Source: Corydoras sp. C115
Taxonomy: Eukaryota; Chordata; Actinopteri; Siluriformes; Callichthyidae
Assembly (NCBI GenBank): GCA_019802505.1
Contig: JAFMOC010000072.1
Location: 1,881,001 to 1,945,000, forward strand
Reading direction: 5' to 3'
Length of the DNA: 64,000 nucleotides
The stretch's first letter is position 1. The number at the start of each line of letters is the position of its first letter. Below, one piece after another: positions 32,557-42,615 of the stretch. The position numbers and the translations under genes are program-made. The notes below the pieces were generated by a model. The model was not told the origin of the DNA. It searched no databases and saw nothing but the letters and a program-made list of their open reading frames with translations.

Positions 32557-34005
32557 AAACATGGAAACAGGTTCCACTCATATGCAGATGATACACAGTT
32601 ATATGTTTCAGCTAACCCTAATGATGTTCGTTCAGTCAGTAAGCTCGAGGACTGCATCCAAGATATGAAAATATGGATGTCAAAAAACTTCTTACTGCTA
32701 AATTCTAATAGTTGGACCCAAGGACAAAATTAACAAAGCTTCTAACACCATGTTAAACCTTGATAACTCTTTAATTAGACCCATTTCATCTGTAAATAAT
32801 CTCGGTGTCATTATTGATTCAGATCTCTCCTTTACAAAGCACATTAGCAATATTACTAGAATTGTATTTTTTCACCTTCGTAACATTTCGAAGCTACGAA
32901 ATTTCCTCTCCCTCCAAGATGCAGAAAAACTAATTCATGCTTTTATTACCTCAAGGTTAGATTATTGTAATTCACTTCTGACAGGATGTTCTAATAAATC
33001 ATTACATAAATTACAACTTGTGCAAAATGCTGCAGCTAGAGTTTTAACTAAAACCAGAAAGTTTGATCATATCAGTCCTGTGTTACCAAACCTGCACTGG
33101 CTACCAGTTAAGTTTCGTATCGAGTACAAAATTTTATTAATAACATATAAAATTCTACATAATCAGGCTTTACAGTATCTGAGTGAGCTGATTCAATCAT
33201 ACAAGCCGACACGTGAGCTCCGATCTCAAGGTGCTGGTTTACTCTTAGCTCCTAGAATAAATAAAGTTACTGCTGGTGGAAGAGCGTTCTCCCACAAGGC
33301 TCCTCAACTTTGGAATAGCCTTCCAGTTACTGTTCGTGATTCTGAATCACTATTAATCTTTAAAAATAAATTAAAAACACATTTATTTAACCTTGAGTTT
33401 ATTTAATCCCCTGTAGATAAAGATGTAGATCTCAGGCTTGGCTGTGTTGGGGGGTAATCTGTGATCAGTGTATGCTGGCGTTTCACCTCTTCACCCTCCT
33501 CATCATTAATGGGGGTGTGTGGCGCTGAAATGATGCTGTTCCGGGGCACCATCTCAACTATGTAGAGTCTGCAGTATCTGCCTCTTTTAGTTATGCTGCT
33601 CTAGTCAGTGATGCCGGAGTCACATGCTGCACTGTGTCAATAAATCACTTGTTAATTAAATGCCGTGCTTTATTATCAGCTCTAACTGCCTTCCTTGTCT
33701 GTTTCTTTTGAGGTGTCCCCCGGCTTCCTGGAGATCTTCATCCATGGCTCTGCTGACAAATACTGTATGGAACCTGTACATTGTTGTTGCTGCCTGGCCA
33801 CTCAAGGAGGATGAGTCCCCCAATGAGTCTTGGTCCTCCCAAGGTTTCTTCCTTAAATAACAACATAAAAGGGAGTTTTTTCTTGCCACTGTCGCTTCGG
33901 CTTGCTCTTTGGGGGTCTAAAGGCTTTTCATTCTGTAAAGCTGCTTTGTGACAATGTACTGTTGTAAAAAGCGCTATATAAATAAATTACTTGAACTTGA
34001 ACTCT
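32557..34005 (+). mobile_element. CR1/L2-type LINE, 5'-truncated, with RT fragment and 3'UTR
   Basis: Contains the catalytic YADDTQLYVS motif of the non-LTR reverse transcriptase, the C-terminal part of that protein, and a complete 3'UTR ending with TAAAGCTGCTTTGTGACAA, CGCTATATAAATAAA and TTGAACTTGAACT. Everything 5' of the YADD box is missing. Confidence 0.88.
32565..33406 (+). pseudogene. Reverse transcriptase C-terminal fragment
   Basis: Reading from the YADD box at about 32580, the frame breaks near 32706 through a small deletion, then stays open from 32750 to 33406 (218 codons). Landmarks are LGVIIDSDLSFTKHI, TSRLDYCNSLLTG, LQLVQNAAARVL, LHWLPVKFRIEYK and LWNSLPVTVR. These are the thumb and C-terminal blocks of CR1/L2-clade RTs. 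Truncation makes it nonfunctional, but the long open 3' part suggests a fairly young insertion. Confidence 0.9.
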
Positions 34006-34011
34006 AGTCAG

Positions 34012-34320
34012 TGATGCTGGAGTCACATGCTGCACTGTGTCAATAAATTACTTATTACTTAAATTCTGTGATTTATTATCAGCTCTAACTTTTTTTTTGT
34101 CTGTTTCTGTTGAGTTGTGGCCGGTTTCCTGGAGGTGTAGTCAGATCTTTATCCATGGCACTGCCGAAGCACTGCGGCTACAACGATGGAACCTGTATAT
34201 TAATTGGACTGGCGGTCCTGCAGGACCCCTTTAATGGACTTACATATAGTTTTCCAGTTGTTAGAGTTTTTCCATTTGTTAAATATGAGAACATTTTGGA
34301 TGCTGGCCATATACACTAAG
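34012..34320 (+). mobile_element. CR1/L2-type LINE 3'UTR, partial repeat of the previous one
   Basis: Repeats 33604-33800 (CAGTGATGCTGGAGTCACATG, TGCACTGTGTCAATAAAT, TTTATTATCAGCTCTAACT), then continues in the longer subfamily form seen at 15775-16262 with a TGCAGGACCCCTTTAATGG block. Confidence 0.75.
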
Positions 34321-34340
34321 GACAGAACGCCACTCCCTGA

Positions 34341-34344
<4 letters not shown>

Positions 34345-34408
<64 letters not shown>
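34345..34408. repeat. (CA)n microsatellite
   Basis: About 32 uninterrupted CA units. Confidence 0.98.
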
Positions 34409-34427
34409 TCACAGACACATACTATAT

Positions 34428-34606
34428 ATGGTCAATTTAGAGCAGCCAATTTACCTTGAATCCATGTTTTTGGACTTTGAAAGGAAACCAGAGAACCCAG
34501 AGGAAAAACCACACATACAAGAGTAGAACATTGAAACTCCACCTGGATCGGGATTCAAACCCGGATCCCCTGATCTGGGAGGCAAACTAAGCCATCTGTG
34601 CCGCCT
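34428..34606 (-). mobile_element. SINE-A 5'-half fragment, GAGCAGCC subfamily
   Basis: ATTTAGAGCAGCCAATTTACC through CTGTGCCGCC. The 3' half is replaced by the CA repeat. Confidence 0.78.
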
Positions 34607-34650
34607 GTGAGTTATTTTCCTAAATAATATTGCAAATTAATATTATGAGG

Positions 34651-34995
34651 GGCGGCACGGTGGCTTAGTGGTTGGCACGTTCGCCTCTCAGCGCTAGGGA
34701 TTCCCGGTTCGAATCCCCATCTGGGTGGAGTTTCCATGTTCTCCCCGTGTCTGCGTGGGTTTCCTCTGGGTTCTCCGGTTTCCTCCCACAGTCCAAAAAC
34801 ATGGATCAAGTCAATTGAATTCTCAAAATTGCCCCATATAGAGTGTGTCTGTGTGAGTGAGTGTGTGCCCAGCGATGGCTTGGCGCCCTGTCCTGGGTCT
34901 ATCTGCCCAGCGCCCGAGACGTTCTCCCCTGGATGGGCATGGGGAACCCCACCGCGACCCTAATAGAGGATAAAGCAGGAGATAATGAATGAATG
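34651..34995 (+). mobile_element. SINE-A copy, full length
   Basis: Perfect duplication AATATTATGAGG at 34639-34650 and 34996-35007. One of the copies closest to the consensus. Confidence 0.96.
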
Positions 34996-35007
34996 AATAT
35001 TATGAGG

Positions 35008-35629
35008 TTATTGTTGGTGATTTTTTTATGTGTGTTAAAACTGTAGCTGCAATATCCTTACTTATTATCATTTACTGAAGGCCTTGGTATGAAATGCATG
35101 GCTTGCCACCGTCAGCAAAAATACCCAGAGGAAAAAAAAAAATCAAAAAGGAGACTTCATTAACTTCTCTGCAGTTTGAGATCAAATGGAAAGACAAATG
35201 AGATTGAGCTGCTCAAATATGTCCTCACTGTTCTCATTAGTTTTACCAGAGATCTCATTAAAGTCTCACTGTGGCACAAGGGTATGATGGGCGGAGTCTG
35301 CAGACGGGAGATGGACTTAGGACGCAGATCCGGTGAATGGTGACACCTGCCTGCGATTGATGTTGCTGATTATCTTTCCTCCTGTGACTGTAAATTCGGC
35401 CGGAAGCGAGTCGATGGGGGACGTTAAAAATCAATGCAGTAAAAGCCCGGAATGACAATTTTTTGTGATTAAACCAAAATAAAGCATTCTTGTTTGCACC
35501 ACTCGCCTGTTTCTGCTGTCACACCCACAAAAACATATTACACTCACATTTTAAATTCATTAATTTCACATTGTGCTCAATGTTTTTTTCCTGCTCATGG
35601 GAAAAAATGACAAAGAAATATATCCAGAC
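35008..35629. other. Intron sequence beside the srgap3 exon
   Basis: No repeats recognised. The bases next to the exon (minus strand GTCTGGATAT) form its donor. Confidence 0.5.
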
Positions 35630-35792
35630 CTTTTTAAAGAGGCGAACGACGTCGTCGCTGATCTGTGCCAGGCGGACGATGACATTGTTGATGTAAATGT
35701 CATTGAGAGTGGCGTGATCTCTGCTTTCTCTGCGAGTCTGATTCAGGACCAGGTACCAGCAGTTCACTGTGGAGAGGAGGTGCTGGTCTTTC
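35630..35792 (-). CDS. srgap3: srgap3 coding exon (F-BAR domain, first exon in the window)
   Basis: A 163-base exon whose first base completes a split codon, followed by 54 codons: KDQHLLSTVNCWYLVLNQ, RRESRDHATLNDIYI, NNVIVRLAQISDDVVRLFKK. The order and the RESRDHATL, NNVIVRL and VRLFKK segments are the srGAP F-BAR signature. The last codon joins in phase 0 to SKEIG of the 19136-19198 exon. The acceptor is GTGTTTTAG at 35793-35794 on the minus strand. The donor GTCTGGATAT at 35629 has the invariant GT but is weak at positions +3 to +6. By memory of the human protein it covers roughly residues 88-141. The preceding exon was not found up to 64000. Confidence 0.92.
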
Positions 35793-35997
35793 CTAAAACA
35801 CAAAAAAAGAATGTTTAGGGTAAATTCTACCACGACCCACAGAACATCAACAGTAGTGGAGTATGGACTTGTCTTGGCATAACACCAATGATGGGCAAGA
35901 CATCTTTAACAACATTTGTCTATATTTTTTCATTGTCAATAATAAACATTACATTTATCAAAAGTTTATAGCAAAAGAATATAGCCATCCATGCAGT

Positions 35998-36200
35998 GAA
36001 ACACACACACACACACACTGAGTGAAGTGAGCACACGTGTCCTAGTGGTGGGCCCTGTATATAGCACCTGCGGAGCAATTGGGGTTAGGTGCCTTGCCAA
36101 GGGCAATTCAGCCATAGTACTTAGTGGGACAGGGAATCGAACTGGAGACCTTCAGGTGGCAAAGCTGATTTCTTAACCACAAGCCCATAACTACCCCAAA
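35998..36200 (-). mobile_element. SINE-B copy
   Basis: CGGAGCAATTGGGGTTAGGT, AAGGGCAATTCAGCCATAG, GACCTTCAGGTGGCAAAGC and TAACCACAAGCCC, minus orientation. A short CA repeat is at its left end. Confidence 0.7.
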
Positions 36201-36242
36201 TTTAGGGGGTAAATTGAAGGTCCCTCTTCTTTCATTGTCTAT

Positions 36243-36565
36243 TTTCTCCACTTACCACATAGATGGACTTAATTGTTGTACAAATACAGACTGTAGTACA
36301 TCTGTTTACATTTTTGTTAATCTACTGTTGGTTCTCTGTTCTCTGTTGGTCTGGAGCATCACAGAACAGGTATAATTTGGGTGGTGGTGATGCGGTGAGG
36401 GGGTTTTAGTGCAGCAGTGCAGCTGTAGTTTTATTTAAACACCTCAGTGTCACTGCTGGGATAGGAATAATGTGGGGATATTATTGGGGTCCTGACTAAC
36501 ACAGTATGTACTGAAGTCGACAAACAGATGGACTACAGGCTGTATTTGTAGAACTACAAAGTCCA
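36243..36565. mobile_element. MITE-like palindromic element, copy 3 (best preserved)
   Basis: Inverted ends: AGATGGACTTAATTGTTGTAC with CAGACTGTAGTACATCTGTTT at the left, ACAAACAGATGGACTACAGG with TGTAGAACTACAAAGTCCA at the right. Between them are GAACAGGTATAA, GCAGCAGTGCAGCTG and CAGTGTCACTGCTGGG. Noncoding. Confidence 0.65.
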
Positions 36566-37469
36566 TAATGCTGCCAAAAAAGATAAAGGACAAACAATAT
36601 TGAAAATAGCAACAGATTGAACTACACTAAAAATACTTATTAGCAGCGGCCCTGATGCTCTGCAAGATATTGCAAAGCACACAGTGCAGCAATTTATTTG
36701 GTCTGTTATCCCCTAGATGTTGCTAGAAATTAGAAAAACATTAGAAAGCCATTATGATGGATTGAATGCTTTTTGGTTATCTTAGCTATTAGAGAAGGAA
36801 CCCTTAGAAAAACACGTTCTGGGTGCACAGTTTAGGAATCTGCCGACTGCCTGTAGCTATTAGTGAACGGAACATTCAGTCGTTTTTAATTAACTTTGTT
36901 TGGAAATAAATCACGTTTTCAAAGCCGAGGCTCATTGTATTTAAACTCACTCCAACTCACCGCCATTGTTCTCTTCTAACGGAAACCGACACGAAACGTT
37001 TTCATCAGACTCTCAGGAACATTACGGAACGATGCCAGACAACAAAAACACATGAGGTCTGACTGAACATAGCTCACCTAATTCTTTTACACCAATAACG
37101 CCGAGGACCCCGAGAGCAGAGAGGTGCTGACAAGATCCTGATTGATTTTCAACGTCTTAAGCTTTTACAAAACACCTCAGCCTTATCTCCTCCATATATC
37201 AATCAACACAAGAGAATAACAGAGATTGGATGAGTGGAGAATCTGAAGAAGTGTCAAGGTTTCAGATAAGGAAGCCAAGAGAGACAATTACGTTCAGGAA
37301 GTAAGAGGCTGAGGAAACAGGAACGCTAATTGCCACTAAAGACTCTAACATGCAAATCTTTAGTAACTGGAAAATCTATCTAACACTAATGGGGATCACC
37401 AGTGAAATAATGTAGGTTGTTCAGTAAGGTTTTAGTCTATTTATCCTACTGACTAACAAGTGACTGATG
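36566..37469. other. Unassigned intron sequence
   Basis: About 900 bp without a recognised repeat or exon; no diagnostic motif. Confidence 0.45.
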
Positions 37470-37796
37470 TCATTCATTCATTCGTTCGTTCATTATCTTC
37501 CACTTAATCCTCTACTACGGTCGCAGAGGGGGGTTCCCATGCCCATCAAGAAGAGAACAATTCACTGGGCAGATACCAATGTTTCGCTGGGCACCAAACT
37601 GGGCACACTCACTCACACAGACACACACAAACACACTCTATGTGGGGCAATTTGGAGAATTCAATTTACCTTGATCCATGTTTTTTGGACTGTGGGAGGA
37701 AACCGGAGAAACCGGATGAAACCTACAGGCACACGAAAGAACATGCAAACTGCACACTGATTGGGATTCGAGCCTGAATCCCCAAGGCTCTCATAA
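37470..37796 (-). mobile_element. SINE-A copy, diverged, head lost
   Basis: Tail CATTCATTCATTCGTTCG, CCATGCCCATCAAGAAGAGA, and body to CCCCAAGGCTCTCA; the tRNA head is truncated just before the tetranucleotide array. Confidence 0.82.
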
Positions 37797-37825
37797 GATA
37801 CTTACATTAGTGATGATAGGTAGAT

Positions 37826-38400
37826 CGATAGATAGATAGATAGTAGGATAGATAGATAGATAGATAGATAGGTAGGTAGGTAGATAGGATAGTAGGTATA
37901 GATAGATAGTAGGTAGTATAGAGGGTAGATAGATAGATAGGTAGGTAGGTAGTAGGTAGGTAGATAGATGGGTAGGTAGTATAGGTAGGTGGGTAGGTAG
38001 GTAGGTAGTAGGTAGGTAGGTAGGTAGGTAGGTAGAGGTGGATGGATGGTATGGATGGTATGGAGGTAGGTAGGTGGGTGGGTAGGTAGGTGGGTAGGGG
38101 TAGGTAGGTAGGTAGGTAGGTGGGTAGGTATGGGTGGTAGGTAGGAGGTGGTAGGTGGGTAGGGTAGGTGGGTAGGGGTAGGTAGGTGGGTAGGTAGGGG
38201 TAGGGGTAGGTAGGTAGGTAGGTAGGGTAGGTAGGTAGGTAGGTAGGTAGATAGATAGATAGGTAGTAGGATAGATAGTAGGTAGGTAGAGGTAGTAGGT
38301 AGGTAGGTAGGATAGTATGTAGGTAGGTAGGTAGGTAGGTAGGTAGGTAGGTAGGTAGGTAGGTAGATAGATAGACAGAGAGACAGAGAGACAGATAGAT
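37826..38400. repeat. TAGA/TAGG tetranucleotide array, about 570 bp
   Basis: Starts and ends in GATA-type units with a core of (GGTA)n and G-rich variants (GGTGGGTAGG, GGGGTAGG). Interruptions are mostly single-base gains or losses. The plus strand has dozens of GG or GGG runs spaced by two to four bases. Confidence 0.97.
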
Positions 38401-38449
38401 CTTAAACAGTTACAAACTTTTTTTTTTAATAGATTGATAAAGATTAGAT

Positions 38450-38762
38450 TTTATAAATGATAGATTTATCTTAAAACGCTATCTTTAATAAACTGGTCTT
38501 TAGCAACGTAATCTAGTTCGGTTTTTACAGTGAACACTGATCGCTGAGTAACATGATTCCGGTTTAGTGCTTATTGAAAATCAACTTGGATTACCATTTA
38601 TATGGTACATGATATAAAATAATGTAATGTATAAAATATCATGCATTGATACGATTATGAAGTGATCAGAGGTGTGTGTTATCAGATTTAAGGACAGGAA
38701 TTACCCGTTTTATAGTGATCAAGGGATACTCTATGACAATCTTATTATTATGGGTGAAAGGC

Positions 38763-38770
<8 letters not shown>
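38450..38770 (-). mobile_element. MITE-like repeat (family of 13975-14760), inverted
   Basis: GTAATCTAGTTCGG, ACTGATCGCTGAGTAAC and CAGATTTAAGGACAGGAATTA are the complement of motifs at 13985-14260. Confidence 0.4.

Positions 38771-38806
<36 letters not shown>
38771..38806. repeat. (TG)n microsatellite
   Basis: About 18 TG units. Confidence 0.95.
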
Positions 38807-38807
<1 letters not shown>

Positions 38808-39873
38808 TGAGTGTGTTGCAGGAAACGTCAGCACACCTAAGAAGAAGCTAGTATTGTATAAGGCTTCTGCTGTTTAAAGCTATAGATCTTAAGGTCTGAT
38901 AATTTCCAAGCTTTCTGTAGTAGCGTTTGTAGAGAATGTTTCTCCTAGCTGCAGTCACCATCGTCAGCTTAAACCAGTCCGGTTATTTTCACAGAACTGC
39001 CGATTGCTGATTTGATTTTTGATTTATATTTTTTTTTTGCCGATTGCTGAAGCAATTTGATTAGTGCACTGCATTTTGAGTGAATTCACGTTATGCGCCA
39101 GCGATCATGTCAAAGTCAAAAATCACAACAGTTTCGTTTTCCTCTCTACTGATGACCCACCTGTACTTTTCCTAACACCATATCTATAGCATTTTATTTC
39201 CTGGTTGCTGATGCTGAGTGATGAAGTAATGGAGTACTAGACAGTTAGTTAGACTGCAATTAATATGTTCATGTCTGAAGGGCTTTGAAAAATTAAGACT
39301 TCACGATCTCTCTGTAACCCAGATAGGGTTCTGCAAACAGAACAGCGTATCAATCTTGCTAGATTACATGACAATGATAATTGATTAAGATCTCTGTGAT
39401 GTCATTCTGTTTGCTTCTTCGGTTGGCAATAAAGGAGCATAATGTGTACTAATTAGAGGTTAATAAAAGCATGTAATTGGTTCATTTATCAAGAAAGAAT
39501 GGAGTTTAATATTTCATTAGCCATTCTGCCATCAGGTAAATGAACAAAATATTCTAAAAACGCCGTTAATGATAATAATGCCGTGCAACAATTCCAAAAG
39601 AACCTGTACGCAGTGTTTATATTTTTGTCTACAAAGCTTAAACAGCGTGCTGCTCTTAAGGAACCACGGAAAGCCGGAGGGTGACATCTCTTTTTACTTT
39701 CTGTTAATTCCTGCAAAAAGCCCTGAAAAAAAAAAGTGCTGGAGAAGGAAAAGTGATCCGAACAGCATGTGAGTCTGAGGCTGGAGAGGTTAAAGAACTG
39801 ATGTGGAGGAAATGAAAACAGTCAATATATAAGAATATAGGAAATTGGAAAAATTTACCTTGACTCCACCCAT
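38807..39873. other. Unassigned intron sequence
   Basis: Over 1 kb without a recognised repeat or exon. Confidence 0.45.
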
Positions 39874-40160
39874 CCATTCATCCATTATCTTCCGCTTTAA
39901 GCTCTACTAGGGTCGCAGTGGGGTTCCCCATGCCCATCGAGGTGTGAACATTTCGGGCGCTGGGCAGATACAACCACACACTCTATATGGGGCAATTTGG
40001 AGAACTCAATTGACCTTGATCCATGTTTTTGTACTGTGGGAGGAAACAGGAGAACCCGGAGGAAATGGGGAGAACATGGAAACTCCACCCAGATGGGGAT
40101 TCGAACCGGGAATCACTAGCGCTGAGAGGCGAACGTGCTAACCACTAAGCCACCGTGCCG

Positions 40161-40162
<2 letters not shown>
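39874..40162 (-). mobile_element. SINE-A copy, left arm of a palindrome
   Basis: Minus copy with two internal deletions (the region between GGGCAGATACA and CACACTCTATATGG, and about 12 bp near 40060). Its head ends at CCGTGCCGC, then TA repeats. Confidence 0.92.

Positions 40163-40210
<48 letters not shown>
40163..40210. repeat. (TA)n microsatellite between opposed SINE heads
   Basis: About 24 TA units separating the heads of two opposed SINE-A copies. Confidence 0.97.
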
Positions 40211-40212
<2 letters not shown>

Positions 40213-40561
40213 CGGCACGGTGGCTTAGTGGTTAGCACGTTCGCCTCTCAGCGCTAAGGATTCCCGGTTCGAATCCCCATCTGGGTGGAGTTTCCATGTT
40301 CTCCCCGTGTCCGTGTGGGTTTCCTCCGAGTTCTCCGGTTTCCTCCCACAGTCCAAAAACATGGATCAAGTTAATTGAGTTCTCTAAATTGCCCCATATA
40401 GAGTGTGTTTGAGTGTGTGAGTGTGTACCCAGCGATGGATTGGCACCCTGTCCTCGGTGTATCTGCCCAGCGCCCGAGATGTTCTCCCCTGGATGGGCAT
40501 GGGGAACCCCACCGCGACCCTAATAGAGGATAAAGCGGGAGATAATAAATGAATGAATGAA
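40211..40561 (+). mobile_element. SINE-A copy, right arm of a palindrome
   Basis: Plus copy, full length, with its GAATGAATGAAT tail followed by a short TA repeat. Confidence 0.94.
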
Positions 40562-40829
40562 TATATATATATATATGGCATGAACGAATTGAAAGAAAAT
40601 TAGTGTAAACCTTGAAGGTTAAGACTAAAAAACAGGCACATCTGCATAACTTCTACATTCTCAACACTTCTGCTATTACAAATGCTTTTAATGCGCACGT
40701 TATATTAGTTTCTAAACATCTATTTTTATTTTATTTGTTCCTTGTGTCTGCAGGAAAGCTTAAATTGCCTGTAAGTTGATTAAGGTTCCTTTAGCCACCA
40801 TTCAGACATTTTTTCTCTTTTGTCCACAT

Positions 40830-41060
40830 CCAGCGAGGTTAGCTATAGTGCCACAGGCTGTAGCTGTCTTAATGATGTTGCTCACAGTGGATACAGGAAC
40901 ACGAAACTTGGATTATTTGCAGCCAAGCGACTGTTCGACAATATTTTGCTCTAATGTTGCTCTTATCTTATTCTGTTATTTTCTCACTGGTCAGTGTGAT
41001 ACAAAGAGACTACATCGCCTTCATTCCAACTGCATTTAAACAAGTGATTTTTATAGTGCC
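40830..41060 (-). mobile_element. Tc1-like element fragment, heavily decayed
   Basis: The plus strand carries ATGATGTTGCTCACAGTGGA, CAGGAACACGAAACTTGGA and CAGTGTGATACAAAGAG, then AGTGATTTTTATAGTGCC. This order resembles the antisense N-terminal and 5' region of a Tc1-like element common in fish. No open frame survives. Confidence 0.4.
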
Positions 41061-41268
41061 AGAAACCATTATTTAAAACAAAACCAAATAAAAAAAAAAC
41101 ATTACACGATTGAGATCTAATTTCTTCTTACATAAAGTGTATCAATAAAAAAAAACAACATATTAATGAGACAACAGCACAAGTCAGTAGTTAAGGAAAA
41201 AGCAGCTACACTGTACTATAATCAAAGCTGATCATTATCCTAACTGTTTTTCTGTACATAGGAAATCC

Positions 41269-41690
41269 ATACAGCCATGCGGAGGAAACCCACATGGACA
41301 CAGGAGAACATGGAAACTCCACCAGGATCCCCAGCTCTGAGAGGCAGATGTGCTAACCACTAAGTCACCGTGCCGCCCGGTTTTCCAATAGGTCCCAGTT
41401 TAAATGATTGGAGGTTCAGTCAGCTACCTTTGATTTACTACTAAATTAGCAGAGATGGACCCTCGAGCAAGACCCTCAACCCTCATTGATTCAGTTATCC
41501 TGTACAGCCCACGAGCTGTAAACATATGACAGAGCACCCAGGCATAAGGACTGAAACTGGTAGAGCATGCAGTCAAGGTGGTTAACCAAAGCTCAGAAGA
41601 TGTACTCTTATTTTAATGGACAGGAAAACAAACCAAAGCAAAGTGATTGTCCGACAACCTAAAATCGTATCATGAGATAAACAGGTGTTT
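41269..41690. repeat. Local duplication, copy 1
   Basis: Matches 44015-44440 through SINE-A debris, a SINE-C piece and unique sequence (GAAACTGGTAGAGCATGCAG, TCAAGGTGGTTAACCAAAG, AGAAGATGTACTCTTATTTT, GAGATAAACAGGTGTTT). About 2.7 kb separates the copies. Confidence 0.85.
41276..41378 (-). mobile_element. SINE-A 5'-end fragment
   Basis: GCGGAGGAAACCCACATGG through GTCACCGTGCCGCCC; part of the local duplication. Confidence 0.8.
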
Positions 41691-41835
41691 GTGTGTTTTT
41701 ATTCATAGCAAGTGTTTGTGGAAGAGATTGTGTTTGGAGATGTTTCTAGAAGATGCCAAGTGCCATACGGACAATGTAGGGAAGATCATTCCACCATTTA
41801 GAAGTGAACTATGCGAGAGTGAGAGTTGACACCAC
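41659..41835 (-). mobile_element. L2-type LINE fragment, diverged
   Basis: AAGTGTTTGTGGAAGAGAT, GATGCCAAGTGCCATACGGAC and GGGAAGATCATTCCACCATTT match the antisense end of the 62056-63211 element, with decay. Confidence 0.6.
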
Positions 41836-42237
41836 GTTAAGATCACCAAAATTTCATCAAAATCTTGCAAGATGCTAGTTATTTTGTCCGGTACTAGAGA
41901 GTTCTGTGTGGAATAATAACATCATTTATTTTTAGAGTTCTGTGTGGAATAATAACAGAAAATTAGTTTTTTTATCTACAAGCAAATGCAAAGCTAGTAC
42001 ATAATGTTCTGAGAGAAATACTTCATTTGTGGAAACAGGTACAGGGGTGCCCTTGTATTCAGCCTTGACTAGAGGTGACTAGACAATTCAAAAAGGTTAC
42101 AATTAATTTATCATAGGAGGAGGCCTTAACATCGCCATGACGACATTTCTGAGAAAAATACATATAATACCGGTAGGAAAAGGAAAAGCATAGTTCTCTT
42201 TCAAATAGATAAATTTAATAATTTATGTTATAAAGAG
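41836..42237. other. Intron sequence with a small direct repeat
   Basis: AGAGTTCTGTGTGGAATAAT occurs twice (41899 and 41935), a 36-bp tandem step. Nothing else recognised. Confidence 0.5.
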
Positions 42238-42604
42238 GGGCGGCATGGTGGTTTAGTGGTCAGCACGTTCGCCTCTCAGCGCTAGGGATTCCCGGTTCGA
42301 ATCCCCATCTGGGTGGAGTTTCCATGTTCTCCCCGTGTCCACGTGGGTTTCTTCCGGGTTCTCTGGTTTCCTCCCACAGTCCAAAAATATGGATCAAGTC
42401 AATTGAGTTTTCCAAATTGCCCCATGTAGAGTGTGTTTGTGTGTGTGTGTGTCTGTGAGTGTGTGCCCAGCGATAGATTGGCGTCCTGTCCTGGGAGTAT
42501 CTGCCCAGCGCCCGAAACGCTCTTCCCTGGATGGCATGGGGAACCCCCCCTCACCGGCACCCTAATATAGGATAAAGCGGAAGATAATGAATGAATGAAT
42601 GAAT
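42238..42604 (+). mobile_element. SINE-A copy, full length
   Basis: Target-site duplication GTTATAAAGAG at 42227-42237 and GTTATAAAGAA at 42605-42615. Confidence 0.94.
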
Positions 42605-42615
42605 GTTATAAAGAA

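Larger units (their letters stand above)
19199..35629 (-). other. srgap3: srgap3 intron between the first and second exons in the window
   Basis: Bounded by the donor GTCTGG at 35629 and the acceptor TTTTTTCCAG at 19199-19200. It is 16.4 kb and carries about 20 SINE-A copies, the pogo-like element, the LINE pair and a duplicated block. Confidence 0.85.

Noticed and set aside
32750..33406. A 218-codon frame as a host gene
   Set aside because: Motifs around it (YADD upstream, SRLDYCN, LHWLP, LWNSLP) and the shared 3'UTR show a LINE reverse transcriptase.
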